64,000 nt of DNA from Benincasa hispida (GCF_009727055.1 NC_052356.1:4200076-4264075); one strand, 5' to 3'. Shown: positions 43,351 through 54,752, numbered from the stretch's first letter. Program-made: numbers and translations. The notes: generated by a model from the sequence alone, not told the origin.

Positions 43351-44907
43351 TGTTCGTTGCTATCGTGATTCGAGCTGGGAGTGTATTGTATAAAATAAAT
43401 TGGAAAAATAAGTTCTAAGTATAAATGATGCGTTGATGCTTTGATGCGTTTATGTAGTTGTAACACGTTGGTGCGTTAAGGATGTGCAACAGAACGCACG
43501 ACACTTCTTCTATTGACGTTCAAGTTTTCCTAATCCAGACCCAAGTATGAATCCAGTTTAGATTTCTGGTAAGTCCAGGGTCGAACTTAGGGATTCAGTT
43601 AAACTAACGCAAACCTTGCGTTGTAGCTATTGTAGGGGTTTCCTAAATGTATGAGAGAAATATGTTATTTACACTAAAGTGTTGTGCTTATGCAAGAAGA
43701 TACAAAAGAGTTGAGTAGTGAGTGATGAATCATGCGAAAATGGATTTTAATGTAAGTGGTATACGTCAATCTAAGATGAATGTGCACAAGCCAGAGTGTG
43801 ATGTGGATAAGATGGGATGATTTGCTTATCTTTGTTTATGCGTTAGACTTTATTCAACACTTCTCAATGTGAATAACATACAAAACCTATTCTAGGATGC
43901 ATGCGTCTAACACAGAATGCAATAGACACCAGTAAGTCTATCTCAAGATGTACTAGGCGTCCTACTTGATGCTAGCTTATCTATTCTTTCGAATAATCTA
44001 AGTTAAGGATGCTTTCACCAATTGATCAAGTCAGCTGAAGCGTTTGAAATGAGATTTTGCATAAAGTATAAATGCATTCAACGTAAACAAGAAATAAACA
44101 ATGGCAAGTGTGATGGATCAAATATATGAATTTATAAAGAAGCAAATTGTCTTTACAAAAGCAATATTCAATCAAATGAAATGAAAGAGATAGATGAGAT
44201 GAAAGGAACTGAGTCAAGCCACAGAGTACAATCTCTTGTATCTCTTTGGCTCAATTCTGTTGTGTACAATCACTTGTATAGGAGTTAGACGAAGTGTCTT
44301 TCTCAAGCTTGGCTTCCTCCGCTCCCTGACCAACGGTGGTGGTGGTTTTCAACCCTTCTGATCATCTTGGCACCATAGCACAACTTCTAAAGAACTACAA
44401 CTATGACTACACTATTATAGAGAGTGAGAATATTGATAAATTTCTATCTATGTATATGTCTCTCTGGAGGGACTTCATCTATTTATAGGCGTTGGTCATC
44501 TCCACTTGGTGATGGGCAACATTAAAGTCCATGCCCTGGTCAGCCGCCTGACACTCAGATGATTTTCAGACGCCTCCTGCTGCAGGTGCCCATACTTGCA
44601 AGTGGTGATTTGACACAAACAGCCTGCATCAATGAATCTTCTCTTCATTGAATTCCCTCCGACGCATGGCCCATGCGTTAGAACTTTTTCCTGCGACACT
44701 TCTTACTCATGCGTTAGCTTCTTGTTGAAATCCTACAATATAACGCGTTAGTGCCGCAGTATTTAGTAATAAAACTTCTTTTGCATGAGTTTGCTAATTT
44801 TTGAGTAATTCCATGTGTTTCTTCTAAAAATGAGGAGAATTTATCATTAAAAACCTTAGTTGTTTCAACTTAAGAGCAAAAATAACTTGTATTTCTACAA
44901 GTTATCA
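43351..44907 (-). mobile_element. Athila-like Gypsy 3' LTR, 1557 bp
   Basis: In plus-strand order it starts TGTTCGTTGC and ends AAGTTATCA. Just outside the right end, read on the minus strand, is the purine tract AAATTTGGGGGTGG. It is full of gatgcgtt / aacgca words. It lies in the Copia leader after ATTTC. Confidence 0.9.
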
Positions 44908-46284
44908 CCACCCCCAAATTTGAACAATGCTTATCCTCAAGCATTCCAAAATAATTCTTTGTTATCTCCCTTGTTTTAAGTGTGCAGAGTTCGCCTCTCA
45001 TCATATTCAGTCATAAGCTTGAGATAAGAGTTTGGAAAATGTAACTTAAATTGACTCTTTTCTAAAAGGAATAATGTTTAGTTTCAGATGCAGTAGACCT
45101 TTTATCAACAACTCCTTTCGTTTCTCAATATATTCCCGTTTTTTTCTAAACCAACAATGCGTTAGATGCTCTTTTTAAGATAAATGCCATATAAAAGAAA
45201 AAATTATGAATTTTCAATTACCCATGCGTTGTTCTAGGTCTGTCTCTTATACACATCTAGATGTGTATAAGAGACAGGAGTTAGATGCTCTTTTTAAGAT
45301 AAATGCCGGATAAAAAGAAAAAATTATGAATTTTCAATTACCCATGCGTTGTTCCAAGTATCCCACTTTCGTTTTGGCTTGCCCCCACGGGTGTCATGCG
45401 AGCATCCAACTATGGGTGAGAACCCTTCACAACTAAACTCATATCTAATATTCATGCGTTTCAAGATATAATTTCTTTAGACTAGATAGAGGAGTTCTAT
45501 GGGACGCATTGGTCTAGGTATCCCACTTTCGTTTTGGCTTGCCCCCACGGGTGTCATGCGAGCATCCAACTATGGGTGAGAACCCTTCACAACTAAACTC
45601 ATATCTAATATTCATGCGTTTTAAGATATAATTTCTTTAGACTAGATAGAAGAGTTCTATGGAACGCATTGGTCTAGGAGACTTAACTTCATTTTGGCTT
45701 GCCCCCACGAGTGTCATGTGAGCATCCAACTATGGCTAAGTGCCTATTCCAACTTTTCAACTCATGCCATTTTGGGGTTTTTCCTTTTGAAGTAATGACA
45801 GAGGAGTTGCATTTAACATTTTTCTTATTTTGTTCCCTTTCTTTTTTATGTACTCGTTTGATGCGTCTTAACTCGGATTTCCCTCATCTCTAAATTTGGA
45901 GATGAGCTAAATCCTCATTGCTAAAAGAGAAACAAAATTTCGAAAAGGCTTTGAGAGTCCGAAAGGAGTTTTGAATTAAAGCTTGCATGCGTTAGAAAGA
46001 AAACATGTAGTCTTTTTACAGAAGTTTAGGCCTTGTTGGTTTTCCTAACGCCTACTCTATACTTTAGATTTCATATTGTTGATATCAATGAGGTCAGGCA
46101 AAGCATAAGACTTAGAAAATATGTAAAGAACAAAAATAAAGTATGCTAAGGTCAAACGCAAGGAACAAAATGATAGAAATTTCTCATTCATTTTCATGGA
46201 ATAACATAGAATAAACAAGCAAGTCAAACTAATACAAAAGATCAAATAAATCAAAATACAAAAATAACCCAATACCCCAAAACT
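44908..46284 (-). other. Athila 3' non-coding region with tandem repeats
   Basis: No coding frame is visible. A unit of 160 bp, containing tcccactttcgttttggctt, gcccccacgggtgtcatg and catgcgttt.aagatata, is repeated at about 45361 and 45521, with a diverged third start at 45681. An adapter-like block sits at 45240-45277, flanked on both sides by the same roughly 75-bp sequence. Confidence 0.7.
45240..45277. other. Nextera mate-pair junction adapter (library artefact)
   Basis: Bases 45240-45258 are CTGTCTCTTATACACATCT and bases 45259-45277 are AGATGTGTATAAGAGACAG. These are the two orientations of the Tn5 mosaic end used in Nextera kits, joined head to head exactly as in the mate-pair circularisation junction. 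The words gttagatgctctttttaag and ccatgcgttgttc occur on both sides. This is not natural sequence. Confidence 0.97.
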
Positions 46285-47589
46285 TCATTGTGCAGGCACG
46301 TCATCCCTGCGTTCTTCTCTAGGGTCTTCATCCATAAAGTGCAAAGGGTTTCTAAGATGGGCAGGCAATGGAGGTAGGGCAAACATTCCAACCAAGACCT
46401 GATTGATGTACTGCGTTGTATAAACGAATTGGTCTTGCATCCGTCTTGTTTGTTGCCTTAGGTAGTCTCTTAGAACCCGATTTTGTTGCTGAAGACCTTT
46501 GATAGACACGACCAATGGTCTAAGTTGATCACTGATGAAAGTTTTCAACTCTTCAAGGTCAGTACTACGTTGAGGTGGTGTTGGTTCTTCACTTCTTCCA
46601 ACTGGGTCTTCAAAATTTGCTGCGTTGCTCGATCCTAACCCAGTTGGTTCAAAGATAGTTGGAGGAGGCACAAAATTTGGAATTGGACTTGGTGAGGGCG
46701 AAGGAAGGGAACAATGGATGTCCTTATCTATGTTAGTAGGTTCTTGATGCGTTTGATCAAGACTCCCTTTTGGTGGGGCCATTGGTGAGTCATGGAGGGT
46801 AAGGTTGAGGCTTGGGCATGTTTCTTCATCCATAAGTTCAACCTCTGCTTTATAATCTTCATGCACTGAAGCTTCATCGCTGTGTTCAACTATCTGGACG
46901 CATCTTCTTTTGGGAGCGCGTTTAGATGATCGAGGTCTAGTTAGTACTTCTTTGGAAGGTAAAGCAGGCTGATGCGGCGAACCGTGAAGTAAAGGCCTGA
47001 CTAACTTGATATCCATTAGACCGTCGATCTCTTTATGATCATCCCTCAGAGGGATGCCCCTGCGTTCACATAGTGCACAGATCAGCCATGGGAAGTAGAA
47101 TTGTCCTCGTGGTTTGGTCTTGATGGCCTTGATCTGATCCCTTATTATTCTTCTAACATCTAAAGGGATGCACTGCATGATACAATAGGTAGCCAAGACG
47201 CATTCCTTTGACAGTGTTTCATCATGCATTGAAGGCATGATGCTCATCTTGATCAGATAGTACCATAGATTCGCGTCTGGATTTAAGTTCCTGGAAGCTA
47301 GCATCTTTGCTCCATTTCTAGATGTTTGCCACTTGCTTCCAAGCTTGGTTACCACTTTTAACGCATCTTCAAGTTGGCTCGGCATTGGTTGCTCCAAGAT
47401 GTAGTTGCGTTCTGCGTCCGGATTACTATCGATGTTGAACACTTCATTAATCTTGTCGGCTGAGCAGCGCACTAATACCCCATCAACAAAGGCTATATTC
47501 TTCTCCATATCAAACTTACTATTGTAGAACATGCGGACGAGGTTGGGCCAAATACGTGTGTACCCAACGCAGAACTGACTCCAACCCAT
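46285..47589 (-). CDS. Athila downstream ORF, plant-transposon-protein (PF20167-like)
   Basis: A 434-codon intact frame lies 3' of integrase in the element. Its first 200 residues have W-P-N-L-V-R-x-F-Y, V-D-G-V-L-V-R, I-N-E-V-F-N-I, A-N-L-W-Y-Y-L-I, S-x-E-C-V-L-A-T-Y-C-I-M and F-Y-F-P-W-L-I-C-A-L-C-E-R-R-G-I-P. This resembles the 'putative plant transposon protein' domain that often accompanies Athila/Tat elements. Residues 200-340 are Pro/Ser-rich and probably disordered. A coiled-coil-like stretch near 350-390 (L-K-x-F-I-S-D-Q-L, L-R-D-Y-L-R-Q-Q-T) follows. No signal peptide or transmembrane segment is visible, so an envelope role is not supported by sequence. Function unknown. Confidence 0.7.
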   Translation of the reverse strand: MGWSQFCVGYTRIWPNLVRMFYNSKFDMEKNIAFVDGVLVRCSADKINEVFNIDSNPDAERNYILEQPMPSQLEDALKVVTKLGSKWQTSRNGAKMLASRNLNPDANLWYYLIKMSIMPSMHDETLSKECVLATYCIMQCIPLDVRRIIRDQIKAIKTKPRGQFYFPWLICALCERRGIPLRDDHKEIDGLMDIKLVRPLLHGSPHQPALPSKEVLTRPRSSKRAPKRRCVQIVEHSDEASVHEDYKAEVELMDEETCPSLNLTLHDSPMAPPKGSLDQTHQEPTNIDKDIHCSLPSPSPSPIPNFVPPPTIFEPTGLGSSNAANFEDPVGRSEEPTPPQRSTDLEELKTFISDQLRPLVVSIKGLQQQNRVLRDYLRQQTRRMQDQFVYTTQYINQVLVGMFALPPLPAHLRNPLHFMDEDPREERRDDVPAQ

Positions 47590-48835
47590 TGCGTTTATGG
47601 TTTCCGTTATGTATACTGACAGTGGGTGGTGCTCGAGAAAGAAGCTTTCTCTACAAGTATATCACTGAATTGGTACTTTCTTCCCGAGGTCTTCTTAGGT
47701 AACGTGTCGGTTACCTTGTGTTTGCCCGCCGTATGTTCCTTGGCTTCCCGTGCTAGCTCTCTCAATTGATTCTCCAATTCTCTTTAGAGAGCTGTCTTCC
47801 TTCGCCCTTGTCTTGCAGGCTGATAGTCTTCCAAGTCCTTCTCTAACGCGTCGTGCCTTGAGCAAGTCCCACGCGTTGCATCCTCAGGATCAGATGCTGA
47901 TTGCTCATCTTCTTCCTCCAAGATTAATTTTCTTTTCCTTGTAACTCTCTTTTCTTTTGAGGGCCCTTCATTTGCGTCAGTTTGGCGTGATTGAGATGCG
48001 TCTGGGCCAATTCTCCCTTCTTCTCCATCTTCTTCTTCTAATTCTGCTTCGAGCATCATAGTGTACCGCTCCGCTTCGTCCAATTCAAGTGATGCGTTAG
48101 GTGGGTCGGAACGCATCACTTGCTTTTCCTCTTGGCCTTGATTGGAGGCTTACCAAAATGGCACCAAACACTTCATGCTCGTGCCAGTCGAGTCCAATTC
48201 CGCCAACTCTTCAAGGGTTACGCTCTAACGCAAGACTGTCAGAGGGGGGTCTAGATGGAGTAAAAGAAGGGGTGCCTGCTGGGGTATGAAGACGACCCAG
48301 GTGATGATATGACGATGGGTGATTGCGGCGGTTGGCTTGATGTGTCTGATTCGACTGAGTAGATGGTGGCTAAGGGGTGGATTGAAAGTGGGGGCGGTGG
48401 ACGCACTGGTGATAGGGCATTGTGAAGGTAGGCTGGAAGTGGGTCATGCATTGCACCCACCGGAGTTATGTTAGGAATGAATAGTGGTGGGGCAGGCTTG
48501 GTGTATGGCTTATTGGCAGCCATAGATGATGGACGCTGCCTCGGTTTCGATGGAGTTTTGGGCTTTGGCTTAGGGGTAGCTTTGGGTTTTGGTTGAGGAG
48601 TCTTGGCAAGAAGGGTTGTAATGGCTTTAGTGGTTTTAGAAGGAGGTTTTGTGGGTGTTGTGGTAGGCTTCGACCGAGACGGTCACTGGGAGGTGGAGGT
48701 TGCTCCACCATGCATAGGTTTAATTTGGATAGAGGGTTTTGAGGTTTTTCGAGGGCTTGGGGGAGGTGAAGTCGAAACAGACGAGGAGGAGTAGGAACTT
48801 ATCGGTGAGTCATTTTCGAAGCTCATGGTTTGGTT
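47590..48835 (-). pseudogene. Athila extra region upstream of the downstream ORF, broken
   Basis: In element orientation this region precedes the 434-codon frame. The piece at 47784-48119 is acidic (L-E-A-E-L-E-E-E-D-G-E-E) with a basic K-R-V-T-R-K-R-K patch. Pieces at 48251-48523 and 48466-48711 are Pro/Ser-rich. They probably belonged to one long disordered N-terminal region of the same protein, now split by frameshifts. No enzyme motif is seen. Confidence 0.45.
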
Positions 48836-49389
48836 CTAACTATCAGATGAAGACGACATTATGGCTGGAGAAACGTTTGAGCAGATTGGCAGTGAGGGAA
48901 AACGAGAGGGCGCTAGGGTTTTCTTTTTCTTTTCATAGAGGCTCGGGTGGGAAATGAGGAAGAAGAAGAAAACGAAGCATTTTGGTCTTTTTATAGGCAG
49001 GGGAGAGAAAGTGAGGTGATGTCAGGTGGCGCCTGACGTCCGTAGTAATGCGAAATTGAAGGAATGTTCTTGGGTTTCTAAGCACTCGAGTGCTTTGTAT
49101 TTTCGAGACGTGTTACTTCAACTGGACCATGGTTTAGACTTAAATCTGACGCGTTCGTTATTCTCATCCTGATTATACAGAATTTTTTTTTTAAAAAAAA
49201 AAACAAGTAAAATTTTTAACTATGAAGGCAATAACAAAGAACAATCAATCTTAAAACATAGACAAACAAACAAACAAACCAACAAACTCAAACGCGTTGG
49301 TAAAATACATAATGCAAAAAGAGTAAGGAAAGAGGAAGCATCCCTAGAATGTATATCGATGCGAACGCAGGGATGCTTCGATGCGGGCC
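48836..49389 (-). other. Athila spacer between integrase and downstream ORF
   Basis: Non-coding, with an A-run at 49180-49206 and scattered gcgtt words. Such a spacer is usual between pol and the extra ORF in Athila elements. I see no other feature. Confidence 0.45.
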
Positions 49390-50491
49390 TCAACTGGCTT
49401 CGCGTAGTGCGAGAGATGACTTTTGACGTTCCATGCCATCTTCAAAGTATGACTTTTCTCTTTGGCCATTTACTTTGAACGCGTTGGTGCCATCTTCCTG
49501 TGTTAATTCCACTACTCCATATGGAAAGACTGGCTTAATGATGAATGGTCCTAACCACCTGGATTTTAACTTCCCTGAGAACAAACGCAAACGTGAATTG
49601 AACAATAGAACTTTTTGGCCAACAACAAGCTCTTTCTTACTGATGCGTTGGTCGTGTCAACGTTTTTTCTTCTCCTTGTATAGCTTGTTGTTCTCGTATG
49701 CGTTCAATCGCCCCTCCTTAAGCTCATTGAGCTGAAGTTTGCATTGATCGTCCGTGGCGTCCAAGTTCAAATTTATCTTCTTAACTGCCTAAAAAGCCTT
49801 GTGCTCCAACTTTAAAGGTAAGTGACAAGCCTTTCCAAATACTAGAGAGTATGGAGACATACCTATGGGTGTCTTGTAGGTAGTCCTGTAGGCCTAGAGC
49901 GCTTCATCCAGCCTCTGTGCCCAGTCCTTCCGCGATGCGTTGACAACTTTCTCTAGGATAGATTTGATTTCTCGATTGGATACTTTAGATTGACCATTTG
50001 TTTGTGGGTGGTAAACGGTAGCGATCTTGTGCCTAACATTATATTTGGCAAGTAATTTAGAAATGATTCGATTAAGGAAGCGTACCTTCGTCACTTATCA
50101 GGGCTCTTGGTGTTCCAAAGCATGTGAAGATGTTCCTGGTAAGAAACTTAGAGACAGTGGACGCATCATTTCTAGCACAAGCTATTGCTTCTACCCACTT
50201 TGACATATAGTCTACTGAAAACAAGATATACTATTGGCCGCCGGACAGGGGAAAAGGTCCCATAAAATCAATACCCCAAACATCAAAAAGCTCAACTTCG
50301 AGAATATTGTTCAAGGGCATTGGGTCCCTTGAAGAAATATTCCTAGTGTGTTGGCAGGGGTCATAATTATGAACAAACTCCCTCACGTCTTTGAAGTGGG
50401 TAGGCCAGAAGTATCCGCTTTGAAGGACCTTTGCAGCGGTTCTTTGCCCACCAAAATTCCCTCCGTAAGAAGAGTTATGACACTCGGCCAA
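49390..50491 (-). pseudogene. Athila integrase, degraded
   Basis: The N-terminal zinc domain is at 50231-50491 (A-E-C-H-N-S-S-Y-G-G-N-F-G-G ... Y-D-P-C-Q). Two of the four HHCC ligands look replaced: the second His is Asn and the first Cys is Tyr. V-W-G-I-D-F-M-G-P-F-P follows and carries the first catalytic Asp. At 49894-50094 is the core end with Y-H-P-Q-T-N-G-Q-S-K-V-S-N-R-E-I, which has the catalytic Glu at the end. At 49390-49605 is the C-terminal domain (K-L-K-S-R-W-L-G-P-F). Frameshifts separate the pieces. Confidence 0.85.
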
Positions 50492-50519
50492 GATGCGTTA
50501 TGTCTCCTCCTCCGGAACG

Positions 50520-52029
50520 CATCAACGCATTATGGAGTTAGGGCCTTGTTTATTGAGAAACGGTTCATCCCAAAAATAAAATTTGTTGTCATATACTAAC
50601 CGTTTCTTTTGCTGAGAGTTGAAGTTCCTAGGGAATTGCTTGGTAGTTAAGTAATTGACTATGTCCGCGTACCAAGGTTCCCTACCTTCAACTCTAAACA
50701 GGCTTTCACCAGGAAATGCGTCTTTGATTTCATTTTCTTGATCTTGCATTTCCTGATTTTCTTACCTGGACAGGTGGTCAGCCACCTGATTCTCGATTCC
50801 CTTTCTGTCCTGAATATCAATATCAAATTCCTGTAATAGTAGCACCTATCTTATTAATCTTGGCTTCGCGTCCTTCTTACTCATCAGGAACTTTATGGCT
50901 AAGTGATCTGTTTAGATGGTGGTTGACGCACCAACTAGATAAGATTTGAACTTCTCGATGCCAAACACTACAGCCAACATTTATTTTTTCGTGGTCGTGT
51001 AGTGTTCCTGAGAGTCATTCAGTGTCTTGGACACGTAAGAGATGGAATGTATCAAATTTCCTTTCTTCTGCCCTAACATTGTTCCTACTACAACATCGCT
51101 CGCGTCGCACATGAGAATAAAACGCTGCGTCCAATCCAGTGCTATTAGTACCGGGGCTGTAAACGCGTCAGAGCAGTCTTCATCGAAATCATAGGGCCGG
51201 TTCGCCTCTAGTAATGTGCTCAGAGGTTGCGCAATTTGAGAAAATCCTTTAACGAACCTTTGATAGAAGCCAGCATGCCCTAGAAAACTTCGTAGAGCTT
51301 TAACATTTGATGGTGGTGGAAGTTTAGTCTTCATCGAAATCATAGGGCCGGTTCGCCTCTAGTAATGTGCTCAGAGGTTGCGCAATTTGAGAAAATCCTT
51401 TAACGAACGTTCGATAGAAGCCAGCATGCCCTAGAAAACTTCGTAGAGCTTTAATATTTGATGGTGGTGGAAGTTTAGCTATGACATCTTTCTTGGCTTC
51501 ATCTACTTCCATTAGATACTTTGTGGCCTAAGAAAATTCATTCAGTCACCATGAAGTGACATTTTTCCCAATTTAGCACAAGGTTTGTTTCCTCGCATAG
51601 AGCGAGGATGGCCTCCAAATTATCTAAGCATGATTGGAATGAGTCTCCAAAGACTGAGAAATCGTCCATGAAGACTTCAAAGGTCTTCTCCAAGAAGTAA
51701 GAGAAAATAACCATCATACACCTTTGGAATGTTCCAGGTGCGTTACACAGCCCAAAGGGCATGCGCCTGAACGCAAATGTTCCAAAGGGACAGGTAAATG
51801 TTGTTTTCTCCTGATCTTCTGGGTCAATCAAAATCTTGTTATAACCAGAGTATCCATCAAGAAAGCAATAAAATTCTTTGCCAGCAAGTCTGTCAAGCAT
51901 TTTGTCAATGAAAGAAAGGGGGAAGTGGTCTTTCTTAGTTGTCACGTTGAGCTTCCTATAGACCATACAGATGCGCCAGCCTATGACAGTCCTCGAAGGT
52001 ATGAGCTCATTATTACCATTGACTATCAC
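50520..52029 (-). pseudogene. Athila reverse transcriptase and RNase H, degraded
   Basis: The RT core at 51538-52029 has M-V-Y-R-K-L-N, K-D-H-F-P-L-S-F-I-D, Y-C-F-L-D-G-Y-S-G-Y, F-G-L-C-N-A-P-G-T-F-Q-R and V-F-M-D-D-F-S-V-F-G. F-M-D-D is the form usual in Athila in place of Y-V-D-D. The connection and RNase H (L-R-S-F-L-G-H-A-G-F-Y, then M-C-D-A-S-D, Y-V-S-K-T-L) follow at 50981-51512. A 151-bp segment there is duplicated in tandem (51176 and 51327), which breaks the frame. The remainder to about 50520 is open in pieces (A-D-I-V-N-Y-L). Confidence 0.85.
51176..51477. repeat. 151-bp tandem duplication inside Athila RT/RNase H
   Basis: The two units start with gtcttcatcgaaatcatagg at 51176 and 51327 and differ by only a few bases (for example aacgaacc versus aacgaacg). 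As 151 is not a multiple of three, the duplication shifts the frame. It may be a real duplication or an assembly error. Confidence 0.85.
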
Positions 52030-52059
52030 AGTTGTTCCCTCTTTCTTGGGAATGCATTA

Positions 52060-52932
52060 GACTGGCCTTACCCAGCTACTGTCAGATATAGGATAGATCA
52101 CCTTCGCGTCCAACCATTTTAGGATTTCTTTCTTAACCACTTCCTTCATTATGGGGTTCAACCTTCTTTGAGGCTCAATCGATCCTGACTTCCCTTCTTC
52201 CAGCCTGATCTTATTCATGTAATAAGATGGGTTGATGCCATGGATATCCGCTAGTGTCCAACTTATTGCACGCATGTGCTTTTTCAGCATCTGTAAGAGA
52301 GAGTACTCGGTAGGCTCAGTAAGATTCGCGAAAATGATCACAGGTAAAGTTTTGTTTGTTTCGAGGAAGGCATATTTCAAGTGACTAGGTAACGGTTTCA
52401 ACTCAAGTTCTGGTGGTTCCTCTAGTAATGGATGCGTTGGTTTCATCCGCCGCTCACTCAGACTTGGCGGCTCAAATTCTTTCATGTTCTCCTCCAACGC
52501 AAGGACCTCGCATACATGGGTCTCTACTTCAGGAAACTCTATACTGCTAAGTTGACAATCTTCACGATCTGGGAACTTTAATGCGTTTAACACATTAAAC
52601 TTCACCTCTTGATTGTCTACGCGCATAGTTAATTCTCCTTTATGCACGTCGATTAAAACTTTCCCAGTAGCTAAGAAGGGGCGTCCAAGGATAATTGGTA
52701 CATCCTTGTCCGCTTCATAGTCCAAGATAATAAAGTCTGCTGGGAATATGAAGTTGTCAACCTTTACCAGAACGTCTTTAATCTTTCCTTCAGGGTACTT
52801 AATCGTTCTATCAGCGAGTTGAAGAGTAACAGAAGTGGGTTGTACTTCACCAATTCCCAGTTTCTTAAAGATTGAGAGTGGCATGAGATTAATGTTGGCT
52901 CCCAAATCACACAACGCATGTCCCACATCCAA
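52060..52932 (-). pseudogene. Athila aspartic protease and RT N-terminal linker
   Basis: This 291-codon frame starts with A-L-C-D-L-G-A-N-I-N-L-M-P-L-S-I-F-K-K, the form of the retropepsin active site (D-L-G-A in place of D-S-G-A) that is typical of Athila elements. P-A-D-F-I-I-L-D-Y and V-P-I-I-L-G-R-P-F-L-A-T-G follow and complete the protease. The rest is the linker to reverse transcriptase, with P-L-P-S-H-L-K-Y-A-F-L and I-S-W-T-L-A-D-I-H-G-I-N-P. The frame is open across the domain, but its partners are broken. Confidence 0.85.
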
Positions 52933-52937
52933 TCCTT

Positions 52938-53859
52938 CTATCGAGCAAGGAACAGTGAAGCTTCCAGGTCCTTCTGTTTCTTGGTTAGACTATTGCTTAC
53001 TAATGTGTTGCAATCCTGCGTTAGCGCGATTACTTCCGTCTCGCTGACTCTTCTTTTCGTTGTCAAAATGTCCTTAAAAAATTTGACATATGTTGGCATT
53101 TGCTCCAAGGCCTCTATAAGTAGAATGTTCATATGCAATTGCTTCAGGAGCTCAATAAAGCGCTTGAATTGTTGTTCATCATTCTTCTTCATCAACTGTC
53201 TAGGGAATGGTGCGTTCAGTGGCACTGCAAATTTTCCCGCATTAGACGTACTTAGTTCTGAATGGCTTGTGGTCTCAGGCATTCTTTCTTCTTGATCTTC
53301 TACTGCCACTAAATGTGTGTTGCGTTCTTTTGAAGGACTGCTGTTTTTTTGGATTCATTCTTCTTTCTTCAAGAGCTTTTCCACTTCGCAACGTCACCGT
53401 GTGACATTGCTTCTTTCCATTGTTGTTCCTAGATGTTTCAGTGTTACTAGGTAGAACTCCAGGTTGCTTGTTTTTCAACTCGCTCGCCATTTTCACTACC
53501 TGTATTTCTAGGTTTCTGATAGACGACATCTGGCTTTTCAACAACGCGCCATTTTGGGTTATGTACTCCTTTAATAGGTTCTCAAGTAGAGATCCTGAGT
53601 TCGACGCCTATCCTCCTCTATTAAAGGACTATTGATGTTGCTGATGCGTTGGTTGAAATTCAGGCGGCGGTTCTTGCCTTTGCTGTTGATTCGCCCTTGG
53701 GTAGTGTTCCTGATGATTTCCTCTTGTCCAAGAAAAATTTGGATGGTTTCTCCATCTAGGATTATATGTATTGGAAAATGGGTTGTTTTTTAATGAAGCA
53801 TACTGACTGAGGATTGTGTGGGCAATCAGCATAGGAGTGAGGATCTCCACAGTCCACAC
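52938..53859 (-). pseudogene. Athila gag C-terminal part and gag-pol linker, degraded
   Basis: Frames at 53629-53859, 53275-53544 and 52938-53309 together give the usual Athila gag tail: a D-x-x-D-P-H-S-Y-A-x-C-like zinc region, Y-N-P-R-W-R-N-H-P-N-F-S-W, then S-I-R-N-L-E-I-Q, V-T-L-R-S-G-K, and F-P-R-Q-L-M-K-K. They are separated by frameshifts. The linker leads into the protease. Confidence 0.75.
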
Positions 53860-53902
53860 AGCTAACCATGGGCTACCTGAACGCTTCTACTTGATTCATC
53901 TT

Positions 53903-54752
53903 CTACTGATTTGTTACGTTTCCTCGCGATATGTTCTGCAAAAGGCTGGTCATCGTAGCCACTTGTGCAGAAAGTGTGGCTATTGCATTGGAATCGATAG
54001 AATTAACATTCTGAGATATCTTCTTGTTGTCAGTTCTTCCCTCATACATATCGTCCACCCATTCCATGTTGTGCTTAGAAATGTGGTCAAATATCTCTTT
54101 AGCCTCAGTGTAAGATTTATCCATAATTCCTCCAGCTTCCGCTGCGTCGGCTACCATCTGTGATGCTCTATTCAATCCACCATAAAAAGTCTCCATCATG
54201 ATTTGGGCAATTTTTGACCAATCCCTTAAAACGCTCCCATGCGACGCTTAAGGTCTCAGCTTCTTCTTGTTCAAAGTTCATAATCTCTCGATGCCTCCTC
54301 GTGTTGGTGGTAGGTGGGAAGTATTTTTGCATAAATTTCTCCACCAACTTCTCCCAGGTGGTGATTTCACCAGGCTCTAGTGAACTTAACCATTGTTTTG
54401 CGTCATCACGCAAAGAATAGGGGAACAAAGACAGCCTGATCGCTTCTGGGGTGATTCTAGGAATCACAAATGAATTACACGTTTCCAGGAAACGCTTCAT
54501 GTGCGCGTGAGGATCTTCACCACGACCACCCCCAAATTGTCCAGCAGTATAGAGCATTTGAAGCATTACAGATTTCATCTCGAACCTCGTCCCATCTGGC
54601 GTTGGGTATATGATTCCTGGAGAGAAATCATATAGTACAGGGGACGTGTACTCCCTCGTGGGACGCGTGCTACTATTCGCCATTAGCATCAAATTTTGTG
54701 CAACATGAGCTAGTTGTTGATCTAAGTTCTGATTTGCCTGATTGTCCGCCAT
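53903..54752 (-). pseudogene. Athila gag, N-terminal part
   Basis: The frame at 54168-54752 starts M-A-D-N-Q-A-N-Q and contains the Retrotrans_gag (PF03732) landmarks: F-E-M-K-S-V-M-L-Q-M-L, D-P-H-A-H-M-K-R-F-L-E, L-S-L-F-P-Y-S-L-R-D-D-A-K-Q-W-L and W-E-K-L-V-E-K-F-M-Q-K-Y-F-P. A frameshift at about 54170-54200 moves the continuation (F-Y-G-G-L-N, N-M-E-W) to a second frame ending at 53903. Gag assembles the particle in which reverse transcription occurs. Confidence 0.85.

Noticed and set aside
46285..48711. Envelope gene of an endogenous retrovirus-like element
   Set aside because: No signal peptide, transmembrane segment or cleavage site is visible. The resemblance is to a plant transposon protein domain.
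51724..52122. Plus-strand frame of 132 codons
   Set aside because: It is antisense to the Athila reverse transcriptase and has no family resemblance.
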